Positions 1 to 5,945 of a DNA stretch of 7,191 bases are shown here, piece after piece. Positions within the stretch are counted from its first letter, which is position 1, and each line of letters begins with the position of its first letter. A program made the position numbers and the translations under genes. The DNA is from Flavobacteriales bacterium (GTDB lineage: Bacteria; Bacteroidota; Bacteroidia; Flavobacteriales; Flavobacteriaceae). The notes under the pieces were generated by a model. The model was not told the origin of the DNA, made no database searches, and worked only from the letters and a program-made list of their open reading frames with translations. The DNA is taken from the NCBI GenBank assembly GCA_027003085.1, contig JALWYR010000065.1, forward strand, positions 1 to 7,191, in the 5' to 3' direction.

Positions 1-155
1 GCAATCCACACATAGAATTTGGTGTTCACCGAATAGGCGGCCGGCGGCAACACGTCGGTGTGCAGGCGCACCAGCAGGAACATCACCACACGCGGCAGCA
101 CCGAAGCCAGACCGTAGATGAAGGTTTCCTTGGCAAATTGCTTATAAACGCCCAC
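1..155 (-). CDS. Oligosaccharide flippase / polysaccharide biosynthesis protein, N-terminal fragment
   Basis: Only the first 51 codons are present; the gene continues past the left edge. The reading begins (M)GVYKQFAKETFIYGLASV and continues into LPRVVMFLLVRL, then VLPPAAYSVNTKFYVWIA. This pattern (short basic start, IYGLASVLPR, a hydrophobic helix at about residues 12-31, then a P-x-x-Y-x-V-x-x-x-F/LY segment) is how Bacteroidota Wzx/MATE-like flippases of the polysaccharide biosynthesis family begin. Such proteins move undecaprenyl-linked or similar oligosaccharides across the inner membrane. The start is GTG: the in-frame codons upstream are TGC, TTT, GGA, ACC and then a TAA stop, and the next in-frame ATG lies inside the first membrane helix. 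A GC-rich noncoding island lies upstream of it. The family call is inferred from about 50 residues, and the sugar substrate cannot be told. Confidence 0.8.
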   Translation of the reverse strand, partial: MGVYKQFAKETFIYGLASVLPRVVMFLLVRLHTDVLPPAAYSVNTKFYVWI

Positions 156-198
156 GCAAAATCCGGTTTAGTGCCGCAGTGGCGGCCGTTGCGATGTG

Positions 199-206
199 TA
201 AATATA
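199..206 (-). promoter_or_regulatory. Possible -7 box for the flippase gene
   Basis: On the minus strand this reads TATATTTA, seven of eight positions of the Bacteroidota TAnnTTTG -7 element. It lies about 44 bases upstream of the GTG start at 155. I found no convincing TTTG -33 element at the expected spacing, so this is only a candidate. Confidence 0.25.
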
Positions 207-253
207 CGGATTAATGCGTTTCGGACGGAATATGTTCATTTTTTGGGCGCTCC

Positions 254-270
254 GAAGCCCTGCGGGCTTC
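254..270. repeat. Small perfect hairpin, 7-bp stem
   Basis: GAAGCCC (254-260) and GGGCTTC (264-270) are perfect reverse complements around a TGC loop. It is the leftmost hairpin of the GC-rich island. No T tract follows on either strand, so it is not a standard terminator. Confidence 0.6.
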
Positions 271-295
271 TCCGCGGCTCCACAAGCCGTCAGGG

Positions 296-328
296 CGCCG
301 GCGGCGGAATGAAATTCCGCTGCCGGCG
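296..328. repeat. Strong hairpin, 15-bp stem with 3-nt loop
   Basis: Bases 296-310 pair with 314-328 around a GAA loop. Fourteen pairs are Watson-Crick and one (303 with 321) is G-T. The base of the stem is CGCCGG-rich and the top is GGAAT/ATTCC. No T tract follows on either strand, so intrinsic termination is not the obvious role. It sits inside the GC-rich island. Confidence 0.7.
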
Positions 329-417
329 GCGCAAAATATCGGCGCCAAATGTTTTGGATGCGGAATTAATCGATTATTCAACGCCTTGGACCGGGAAAAT
401 CCCCGTGGTTTTTGCGC

Positions 418-450
418 CGCCGGCCCCGCGCCTTCGGCGCGGGGCCGGCG
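418..450. repeat. Perfect all-G/C 14-bp hairpin with CTTCG loop
   Basis: Bases 418-431 pair perfectly with 437-450, every pair being G-C, around the loop CTTCG (432-436). As RNA or single-stranded DNA this would be extremely stable. A TTTTT run lies before it on the plus strand (409-413). There is no T tract after it on either strand, so a classical terminator is not supported. Confidence 0.75.
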
Positions 451-954
451 CCCCTTGTCTTGTTCCGCGGCTCCGCGAACCGCCTTGCGGCGTTTCGCTT
501 CGCAGCTCCGGGAACCCGCGGCTTCCGGTGGCCAACGCCACAGACCCCGCCTTGTTTCCCTTCGCGGCTCCGGCAGCCCTGCGGTCTGCCTGCGCAAGGG
601 CGGGGAGCCGTCGCCTTCCTGTGGCCTACCCGCAAATCCACGGCTTGTCTCCCCGCCGGCTCCGCAAGCCGGCAGGCCCTCGCTGCGCTCCGGCCTTGGT
701 CTTGCTCCGCGGACCTCGGAACCCTCCGGTTTCCTCGGCGGCTCCGGGAGCCACCTTCGGCGTCTCCCTTCGCGTGCTTCGGAGCCGCCTTCGGTCATTT
801 ACCTTTTATTCCGGATTATACGCCGTCTTTGTGCTTATTAAATCAATTTCTTTTCCAAAAAGGTTTCCACGGGTGTTTTTTTTCTAAAACAAGAGCGCTA
901 ATACTTCTTTTATGCCTGTTTGACTTTTTACGTTCGTTATCAATTGAAAAACTT

Positions 955-1323
955 CTAATTTTTAAAAACAAAATACACCGCCAAGACAATAAGCACAAAA
1001 GCCAAGGCATGATTCCACCCGATTTTTTGATTTTTAAATACCGTTACGGCAAATAACGTAAAGACCACCAATGTAATCACTTCCTGTATTACTTTTAACT
1101 GAACAAGTGAAAAAGGGCCGCCGTTTCCTTTAAATCCGATTCTGTTGGCAGGCACCTGAAACACATATTCGAAAAGGGCAATACCCCAACTGATAAAAAT
1201 TATGCCGGCCAAACCAAGTTTATGGAAATGCTTTCCGTCCAAATATTTAAGATGCCCATACCACGCAATGGTCATAAATGTATTGGACAAAAATAACAAT
1301 CCGATCGTAATGAGCGCCTTCAT
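955..1323 (-). CDS. DMT family protein (DUF486/DMT_6), small membrane protein
   Basis: The protein has 122 residues, the usual size for DUF486, a family placed in the drug/metabolite transporter superfamily; members have no settled substrate. It is almost entirely hydrophobic, with likely membrane helices near residues 3-21, 36-57, 78-97 and 103-120. The central stretch, FEYVFQVPANRIG followed by FSLVQLKVIQEVITL, is the family signature and makes the assignment firm. The start is the ATG whose complement is at 1321-1323. Frames extending further upstream run into noncoding GC-rich DNA and are not credible. The gene stands alone, with GC-rich islands on both sides, and is more AT-rich than the peptidase gene beside it. 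It is divergent from the peptidase operon. I see no clear terminator after its TAG stop. An EmrE-like dimeric transporter is the family-level guess for its fold; the role is unknown. Confidence 0.93.
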   Translation of the reverse strand: MKALITIGLLFLSNTFMTIAWYGHLKYLDGKHFHKLGLAGIIFISWGIALFEYVFQVPANRIGFKGNGGPFSLVQLKVIQEVITLVVFTLFAVTVFKNQKIGWNHALAFVLIVLAVYFVFKN

Positions 1324-1330
1324 TTTTTTA

Positions 1331-1348
1331 TTTTTTGCTAGCAAAAAA
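1331..1348. promoter_or_regulatory. Perfect 18-bp palindrome in the DMT gene leader
   Basis: The sequence ttttttgctagcaaaaaa is exactly self-complementary and lies 8-25 bases upstream of the DMT start codon on the minus strand. If the candidate -7 box at 1354-1361 is real, the palindrome overlaps the transcription start. That position suits a repressor operator or a leader structure. No regulator is identified. Confidence 0.45.
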
Positions 1349-1353
1349 CTTGC

Positions 1354-1361
1354 CAAATTAA
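1354..1361 (-). promoter_or_regulatory. Possible -7 box for the DMT gene
   Basis: The minus strand reads TTAATTTG, seven of eight positions of TAnnTTTG, about 30 bases upstream of the ATG. No clear -33 TTTG is visible because the expected position falls in the edge of the GC-rich island. Confidence 0.35.
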
Positions 1362-1368
1362 TCCTTTT

Positions 1369-1583
1369 GCGCCAGGGATGGGAGCGGTATGAGCCGAAGG
1401 GCTGCCGTCGGCCCGCCGTGGCGGGGTGGCTGACAGCGGGAAGCCGAACCGCCACGAATTGCGGGCCAAGAGCAGCCCGAGGCGAATTTAAGCGGACAGC
1501 CCGGCCGGCGCCACGTGAGCACGCCGCAGCATGAGCGAACGCGAAAGGATGCGGCATGTGCGAACGTGAGCGGCGGGGCGCCC
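1369..1583. repeat. Second GC-rich noncoding island, in the divergent intergenic region
   Basis: This block fills most of the 327-base gap between the divergent DMT and M13 peptidase genes. It is sharply GC-rich and ends abruptly in A-rich DNA at about 1585. It contains small dyads, such as CCCGCC-GT-GGCGGG at 1412-1425 and GGCGCC near both 1507 and 1577. It also has an imperfect direct repeat (1531-1580). No frame looks like a protein, and no tRNA or known RNA was recognised. From memory, GC-rich sequences of this general style (AGGGATxGxAGCGG-like starts) occur between genes in other Bacteroidota, but I could not check this. Confidence 0.55.
1531..1580. repeat. Imperfect direct repeat, period 25
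   Basis: Two adjacent 25-base units (1531-1555 and 1556-1580) match at 16 of 25 positions. The first part is best conserved: GCATGAGCGAACGCGA at 1529 and GCATGTGCGAACGTGA at 1554 differ at two of 16 bases. It forms the right end of the second GC-rich island. Confidence 0.5.
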
Positions 1584-1623
1584 GAAAAAATATCATCGCC
1601 CTACAATTATCCGCAAATACCCC

Positions 1624-1631
1624 TATCTTTG
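1624..1631 (+). promoter_or_regulatory. -7 promoter box of the peptidase operon
   Basis: TATCTTTG is a perfect TAnnTTTG, the -7 consensus of Bacteroidota housekeeping promoters, 19 bases before the ATG at 1651. This implies a short leader of roughly 10-15 bases. A good -33 TTTG is not visible at the usual distance. It is the only strong box upstream of the four tightly packed genes. Confidence 0.6.
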
Positions 1632-1650
1632 GACAAAAAAATCCCTTTCG

Positions 1651-3714
1651 ATGAAAAAATACGCCCTGTCGATTTACTTGTTGATGCCCGTGGTTTTTGT
1701 GGCTTGTTCGGGGGAACAAATAACGAAATCCGCCGGTGAAAAACCCGTATATCACGCCATTCGCACCGAATTTATGGACACCACCGTGCGGCCGCAGGAT
1801 GATTTCTATGGCTTTGTAAACGGCCGTTGGCAAAAAACCGCGCAAATTCCGCCCGACCGCGCCCGTTGGGGGGCTTTTTCCGAGTTGCGCAAACAAACCG
1901 ACTCGGCCCTGTTGGCCCTGATACGCCGTAAGTCTGATTCGGGGGCCTATGCCGCCGGCACCGACCAACGGAAAGCCCTGGATTATTTTGCCAGTATTAT
2001 GGACACGGCCACGCGAAGCCGTCAAAGTTTTGCGCCGGCCCTCGAATTTTGGAAAAAAATCGACAGGGTGCACTCGACCGGATCGCTACGGGATTTTATG
2101 GTGGAAAACGCGCCCTATTTCGGCTCGCCTTTTGTGGGTGTTTATGTGGGGCCTCATATGAAACAAAGCGGCATCAACGTGCTTTATCTGGGTTCGGGTG
2201 CCTTGGGTTTACCCGAACGCGATTATTACCTGTCGGACGATGCCGATGCCCGCGAAAAACGGGAAAAATATTTGGAGCATATTGCCCGCATGTGGGCCTT
2301 TACGCCCGAAAAAGCACGCGGCGCCCAAGCGGCCGCCAATGTAATGAAAATCGAAACGGCCTTGGCCCGGGCCATGCTGAGCAAAGAAGAACGCCGCAAG
2401 CCCGAAAACCGCTACAATCCGCGGAAAGTAAAGGATCTTTACCGGCAAGCACCTTCGTTCGACTGGGAAAAATATTTGGAATCGCTGGGCTTGCATACCG
2501 ATTCGCTCATATTGACCCAGCCACGTTATTTGCCGGCCTTTGAGGCGGTGTTAAAGGCGGGCGATTATGCCGCGATTCGCGATTACCTGCATTGGACTTA
2601 TTTGCGCAGCGTGGCGGGCCGGCTTTCGCCCGGAATTTCGGATGCCAATTGGGCGTTTTACGGGCACACGCTCTACGGGACGCCGCAGCGCCGCCCTTTG
2701 GAAGAACGGGCCTTGTCGGCCGTCAATGGTGGCATGGGCGACGCTTTGGGACAAATTTATGTGGAAACCTATTTCCCGCCGCAGGCCAAAAAGACCGCAC
2801 AAGAATTGGTGCAATACCTGCAACGGGCCTACAAAAAACGCATCGATGCGCTGGAATGGATGTCGCCCGAAACCAAGCAAAAGGCCAAAGAAAAAGTGGA
2901 CAAATTGCTCGTCAAAATCGGTTATCCCGACAAGTGGAAAAGCTATGCCGACATGGAAATCCGTTCGCCCGCCGAAGGCGGAACCTATTTTTCCAACGCC
3001 ATGGCCGTGTCGGAATGGCATTTTAGGGATATGACAAGCCGTTTGGGCAAACCGGTGGACAGGAGCGAATGGCACATGAACCCGCAAACGGTAAATGCCT
3101 ACTACAATCCGTCGAACAACGAAATTGTTTTTCCGGCGGCCATTCTGCAAGCGCCGTTCTTTGATTTCCGTGCCGATGCGGCGGTGAATTTCGGTGGTAT
3201 TGGTGCCGTAATCGGGCACGAAATTTCGCACGGCTTCGACGACCAGGGAGCCAAATACGACCCGCAGGGTAACTTTCGTATGTGGTGGAAGCCCGAAGAT
3301 TTTGCCAATTTCCAAAAACTGGGCGACCGCCTTGCCGCACAATACAGCGCCATCGAAGTGCTGCCCGGCCTGCACATCAACGGAAAGTTTACGCTGGGCG
3401 AAAACATTGGCGACCTGGGCGGGGTGTTTGCTTCCTTTACGGCCCTCCAAATGTATTGGGCCGACAAGGGCAAGCCCGGTAAAATCGACGGTTTTACGCC
3501 CGAACAGCGCTACTTTATTTCGTGGGCCACCGTGTGGCGCACCAAAATGCGCAAGCAAGCGCTGATCAATCAAATCAAAACCGACCCGCATTCGCCAGGT
3601 ATGGTGAGGGCCTATCAGCCCCTGCGCAACATGGACGCCTTTCACCGGGCCTTTGACATCAAACCGGGTGACAAAATGTATTTGGCACCCGGCCAAAGGG
3701 TAAAAATTTGGTGA
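1651..3714 (+). CDS. pepO: M13 family zinc metallopeptidase (PepO/neprilysin-like), lipoprotein
   Basis: The protein has 687 residues, normal for bacterial M13 endopeptidases, which cleave short peptides outside the cytoplasm. It starts MKKYALSIYLLMPVVFVAC, a lipoprotein signal with the lipidated Cys at residue 19, so it should be anchored in the envelope facing the periplasm or surface. The N-terminal M13 domain (about 45-425) is followed by the catalytic domain (about 475-685). The zinc site is HEISH at 523-527 with the third ligand E584 in GENIGDLGG, and D588 is the usual supporting Asp. NAYY at 482-485 matches the neprilysin substrate-binding NAFY. H647 and R653 sit at the spacing of the neprilysin catalytic His and Arg, and the chain ends in the typical RVKIW. 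All catalytic residues are present. It is the first gene of the operon, and its TGA overlaps the next ATG by one base. The physiological substrate is unknown. Confidence 0.97.
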   Translation: MKKYALSIYLLMPVVFVACSGEQITKSAGEKPVYHAIRTEFMDTTVRPQDDFYGFVNGRWQKTAQIPPDRARWGAFSELRKQTDSALLALIRRKSDSGAYAAGTDQRKALDYFASIMDTATRSRQSFAPALEFWKKIDRVHSTGSLRDFMVENAPYFGSPFVGVYVGPHMKQSGINVLYLGSGALGLPERDYYLSDDADAREKREKYLEHIARMWAFTPEKARGAQAAANVMKIETALARAMLSKEERRKPENRYNPRKVKDLYRQAPSFDWEKYLESLGLHTDSLILTQPRYLPAFEAVLKAGDYAAIRDYLHWTYLRSVAGRLSPGISDANWAFYGHTLYGTPQRRPLEERALSAVNGGMGDALGQIYVETYFPPQAKKTAQELVQYLQRAYKKRIDALEWMSPETKQKAKEKVDKLLVKIGYPDKWKSYADMEIRSPAEGGTYFSNAMAVSEWHFRDMTSRLGKPVDRSEWHMNPQTVNAYYNPSNNEIVFPAAILQAPFFDFRADAAVNFGGIGAVIGHEISHGFDDQGAKYDPQGNFRMWWKPEDFANFQKLGDRLAAQYSAIEVLPGLHINGKFTLGENIGDLGGVFASFTALQMYWADKGKPGKIDGFTPEQRYFISWATVWRTKMRKQALINQIKTDPHSPGMVRAYQPLRNMDAFHRAFDIKPGDKMYLAPGQRVKIW

Positions 3715-4460
3715 TGACCATGCGCAAGGTAGAAATATTCGGTATTCCGGTGGATAATCTGAGCATGGACGAAACCCTTGGGGTGATCGATGAACATATC
3801 AGGAACCGCAAGCCCTTGCACCATATTGTGATCAATGCCGGCAAGGTGGTGGCCATGCAAGATGACGAGGAACTACGCCGGTCGGTGTTGGCGGCCGATT
3901 TGATCAATGCCGACGGTATGTCGGTGGTGTGGGCTTCGCGTTTTTTGGGCCGGCCGCTCAAAGAACGGGTGGCGGGCATCGATTTGATGCTACGGCTGGT
4001 GGAACTTGCCGCACAAGAGGGCTACAAAGTATTTTTGTTCGGTGCCCGCGAGGAAGTGGTGCGCCGGGTCAAGGAAATATGGAGCGAACAATACGGGCCG
4101 GATATTATTGCCGGCTACCGGAACGGATATTTTAGTCCCGACGAAGAACCGGAAATCGCCCGGCAAATCGCCGGAAGCGGTGCCGATATATTATTCGTAG
4201 CCATCAGCTCGCCCAAAAAGGAGATTTTTCTGGAAAAATACAAGGACTTGCTGGGCAAAATTCCGTTTGTGATGGGCGTGGGCGGCAGTTTCGACGTGGT
4301 GGCCGGAAAGACCAAACGGGCGCCGCGGTGGATGCAAAAGGCGGGCTTGGAGTGGTTGTATCGCTTTGTGCAAGAGCCGCGCCGGATGTGGCGGCGATAT
4401 TTGGTGGGAAACTTCCGGTTTTTATTGTTGATGCTTCGCGAAAAATTTTCCCGTAAGTAA
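3714..4460 (+). CDS. WecG/TagA/CpsF family glycosyltransferase (GT26)
   Basis: This is a 248-residue glycosyltransferase of the family that adds a second sugar (ManNAc or ManNAcA in studied members) to a lipid-linked first sugar at the inner membrane. N41 and D67 (in NADGMSVVWASRFLGRP) match the conserved Asn and catalytic Asp of TagA. Next come GIDLM at 88-92, FLFGA at 107-111, GYRNGYF at 134-140 and MGVGGSFDVVAGKTKRAP at 187-204. The basic C-terminal tail (EWLYRFVQEPRRMWRRYL) is the part that docks to membrane in TagA. The usual PKQE is PKKE here (167-170). I chose the ATG at 3714 because it makes a TGATG overlap with the peptidase stop, suggesting translational coupling; the ATG at 3720 is also possible. 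Upstream TTG and GTG codons lie inside the peptidase gene. The acceptor and donor sugars cannot be told, and no other glycan genes are adjacent. Confidence 0.93.
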   Translation: MTMRKVEIFGIPVDNLSMDETLGVIDEHIRNRKPLHHIVINAGKVVAMQDDEELRRSVLAADLINADGMSVVWASRFLGRPLKERVAGIDLMLRLVELAAQEGYKVFLFGAREEVVRRVKEIWSEQYGPDIIAGYRNGYFSPDEEPEIARQIAGSGADILFVAISSPKKEIFLEKYKDLLGKIPFVMGVGGSFDVVAGKTKRAPRWMQKAGLEWLYRFVQEPRRMWRRYLVGNFRFLLLMLREKFSRK

Positions 4461-4465
4461 TTAAG

Positions 4466-5086
4466 GTGAATCACGAAATCCTCATAGGGCATTACCGGTT
4501 GTTCGTCCTGCTGGCGGCAATATTGATATGGTTGATTTACTTATGGATCAAATGGTTGAGTCCTACGGAATTTTATGAAATTATCCGCCGGCCCACGGTG
4601 ATGTATCATCGTTACAAAGCCAAAGGGTTCAGGTTGGTATTTTCGCGTAAAATCACCACGCATTTGCTTTGGTTGCTATGGCTGAGTATTTATTTTACGT
4701 CGGGTAAAATGGCTTATCCGCAGTGGCCGTTTCGCAAAATGCTTTATTTGTTTGCAGGGTGGTATTTGGCCGAAATGCTGTTTTTTTGGATTGCCGGCAA
4801 ATTTCATCCGGGCTGGAAGGCCTTTCGTTATATGCGGCTTTTTTACACGCAATACGTAGTTTTTTGGCTGAGCATTTTGGCTTTTGCATTGGTATTTTTG
4901 TGGATTCCTTATCGTTGGAGTTGGATTTTAATGTCGGTGGCCTTTGTGTTTTTCGGGCTTCAATTTAATATTAACGTGCTGAAAGTGGGATATTTGGAAT
5001 GGAACATTCGCAGGGTCTATATTATTTTGTACCTTTGCACAATGGAAATTTTACCCATTGCGGTGATTGTTTCCTACCTAATCTGA
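4466..5086 (+). CDS. DUF4271 domain-containing integral membrane protein
   Basis: This 206-residue protein is strongly hydrophobic and rich in Trp, Tyr and Phe. Likely membrane helices lie near residues 10-30, 63-80, 91-111, 127-148, 151-171 and 183-204, about six in all. Size, topology and position directly before hemD match DUF4271, a Bacteroidota family of unknown function that is commonly the neighbour of uroporphyrinogen-III synthase. The assignment rests on general similarity and context rather than on a catalytic motif. The start is GTG at 4466, preceded by an AAGG-like site. An in-frame stop at 4454-4456 rules out a longer form, and the next in-frame ATG would remove the first helix. 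It begins 5 bases after the glycosyltransferase stop and ends 5 bases before hemD. A role linked to heme synthesis or membrane tetrapyrrole handling is only inferred from the neighbourhood. Confidence 0.85.
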   Translation: MNHEILIGHYRLFVLLAAILIWLIYLWIKWLSPTEFYEIIRRPTVMYHRYKAKGFRLVFSRKITTHLLWLLWLSIYFTSGKMAYPQWPFRKMLYLFAGWYLAEMLFFWIAGKFHPGWKAFRYMRLFYTQYVVFWLSILAFALVFLWIPYRWSWILMSVAFVFFGLQFNINVLKVGYLEWNIRRVYIILYLCTMEILPIAVIVSYLI

Positions 5087-5091
5087 CAGGT

Positions 5092-5874
5092 ATGAAAAAC
5101 AAAGAAACGGCGCCCGTTATCAAAAAAGTCAAAAGCATACTCGTTTCGCAACCCGAACCCACCAGTGAAAAATCGCCTTACTTCAACCTGAGCAAAAAAT
5201 TGAAGGTTAAGGTTGATTTTCGTCCTTTTATCCATGTGGAAGGTGCCACGGTGAAGGAAGTGCGTCGTCAAAAAATCAATCTTTCGGACTACGATTCCAT
5301 TATCTTTACTTCGCGCACGGCCATCGACCATTATTTTCGCATAGCCGAAGAAATGCGCTACAATATTCCCAATACCAACCGGTATTTTTGCACCTCGGAA
5401 GCCATAGCCAAATATTTGGTCAAATACATCGTGTATCGCAAGCGCCGTATTTTCTTTGGCGACGGAACTATTAAAGGACTCCGCGATATTATCAAAAAAT
5501 ATCCCGATGGAAAATTCCTTTTACCTTCGTCGGATAAGCTCAAACCGCAAGTGCCCGAAATGCTCAACGAATTGGGCGTGCAGTGGAAATCGGGTATGTT
5601 TTTCAAAACCGTAATTAGCGACCTGTCCGATTTGGCCGATGTTTACTACGATATTTTGGTGTTTTTCAGCCCTTCGGGCATCGAATCCCTGTTCCATAAC
5701 TTTCCTGATTTCAAACAAAACGACACGCGCATAGCCGTTTTTGGAAAAAACACTTATCAGGCCGCTATTGACCGCAACTTGCGTGTGGACATCCGTGTTC
5801 CTTCGCCCGAAAACCGCTCCATGACCCAAGCCCTGGAAAATTATATCAAAATCGCCAACAAGCGGCAACGTTAA
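5092..5874 (+). CDS. hemD: Uroporphyrinogen-III synthase
   Basis: The enzyme closes and isomerises hydroxymethylbilane to uroporphyrinogen III, the branch point of heme, siroheme and cobalamin synthesis, in the cytoplasm. The 260-residue product has the Bacteroidota-type opening VKSILVSQPEPTSEKSPYF, then KVKVDFRPFIHVEG and SIIFTSRTAIDHYFRIAEEM (first half). The second half holds VYYDILVFFSPSGIESLFHN, FPDFKQNDTRIAVFGKNT and PSPENRSMTQALENYI. This two-lobed layout, with TSRTA and FSPSGI at equivalent places, is the family fold. I chose the ATG at 5092, 5 bases after the DUF4271 stop. An in-frame ATG at 4999 would overlap DUF4271 by almost 90 bases and add residues unlike the family. It is the last gene of the operon. 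No strong terminator follows, only an AT-rich imperfect hairpin at 5886-5905 without a T tract. Other hem genes are not in the window. Confidence 0.95.
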   Translation: MKNKETAPVIKKVKSILVSQPEPTSEKSPYFNLSKKLKVKVDFRPFIHVEGATVKEVRRQKINLSDYDSIIFTSRTAIDHYFRIAEEMRYNIPNTNRYFCTSEAIAKYLVKYIVYRKRRIFFGDGTIKGLRDIIKKYPDGKFLLPSSDKLKPQVPEMLNELGVQWKSGMFFKTVISDLSDLADVYYDILVFFSPSGIESLFHNFPDFKQNDTRIAVFGKNTYQAAIDRNLRVDIRVPSPENRSMTQALENYIKIANKRQR

Positions 5875-5915
5875 GGGATTGATAATTTTCTAAATATTTT
5901 AAGAAAGTTCATGTG

Positions 5916-5940
5916 ATTTGTGTTACAAATTCCAATTTGT
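5916..5940. promoter_or_regulatory. Alternating inverted ATTTGT motifs, possible operator
   Basis: Three copies of ATTTGT occur in alternating orientation: ATTTGT (5916-5921), ACAAAT (5925-5930) and ATTTGT (5935-5940). The second pair extends to 7-bp arms, ACAAATT/AATTTGT, around CC. They lie just upstream of the candidate -7 box of the DUF4382 gene, where a dimeric regulator could bind. No regulator gene is nearby. Confidence 0.4.
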
Positions 5941-5945
5941 GGCAC

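Larger units (their letters stand above)
241..795. repeat. GC-rich noncoding island with degenerate hairpin repeats
   Basis: The gap between the flippase start (155) and the DMT gene end (955) is dominated by this block, whose G+C is visibly far above the genes around it. A core dyad, CGGCT-(5 nt)-AGCCG, recurs in diverged form. The two best copies, at 275-294 and 657-676, match at 18 of 20 positions. Weaker copies start near 468, 565 and 739, with a variant near 709 and inverted forms near 604 and 780. Several copies are preceded by CTTGT/CTTGC-like bases. Four of the copies (468, 565, 657, 739) are spaced about 80-100 bases apart. Long open frames cross the block in several frames on both strands, but they encode overlapping Arg/Pro/Ala-rich low-complexity peptides, as expected when stop codons are depleted by GC content. 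The remaining 796-954 is AT-rich and I see no gene or clear terminator in it. Function is unknown. Confidence 0.7.

Noticed and set aside
418..450. Rho-independent terminator
   Set aside because: The stem is strong, but no T run follows on either strand; the only T run lies upstream on the plus strand.
241..795. CRISPR array
   Set aside because: Repeat units are diverged, of uneven spacing and mostly G/C dyads; no identical direct repeats with unique equal-length spacers and no cas genes.
241..795. Ribosomal or transfer RNA fragment
   Set aside because: No tRNA cloverleaf, CCA end or conserved rRNA segment was recognised; the structure consists of repeated short hairpins.
60..1056. Several long overlapping open frames on both strands (for example 60-887 plus, 412-1056 plus, 211-798 minus)
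   Set aside because: All cross the GC-rich island, overlap one another and in part the flippase or DMT genes, and encode Arg/Pro/Ala/Gly-rich low-complexity peptides without recognisable domains. Stop codons are simply rare in such DNA.
955..2073. A 372-codon minus-strand frame that would extend the DMT protein N-terminally
   Set aside because: The extension is antisense to the M13 gene and the GC-rich island. The DUF486 family length and signature fit the ATG at 1323.
2551..3696. A 381-codon open frame antisense to the M13 peptidase
   Set aside because: The sense strand encodes a complete, motif-perfect M13 catalytic domain. The antisense product has no recognisable features and is a shadow of codon bias.
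4999..5091. N-terminal extension of HemD from the ATG at 4999
   Set aside because: The extra 31 residues overlap the DUF4271 gene in another frame and do not resemble HemD, whereas the ATG at 5092 gives the family's normal start and a 5-base gap.
5886..5905. Terminator after hemD
   Set aside because: TTTCT/AGAAA arms with a bulged AT-only inner stem and no following T tract are too weak to call.
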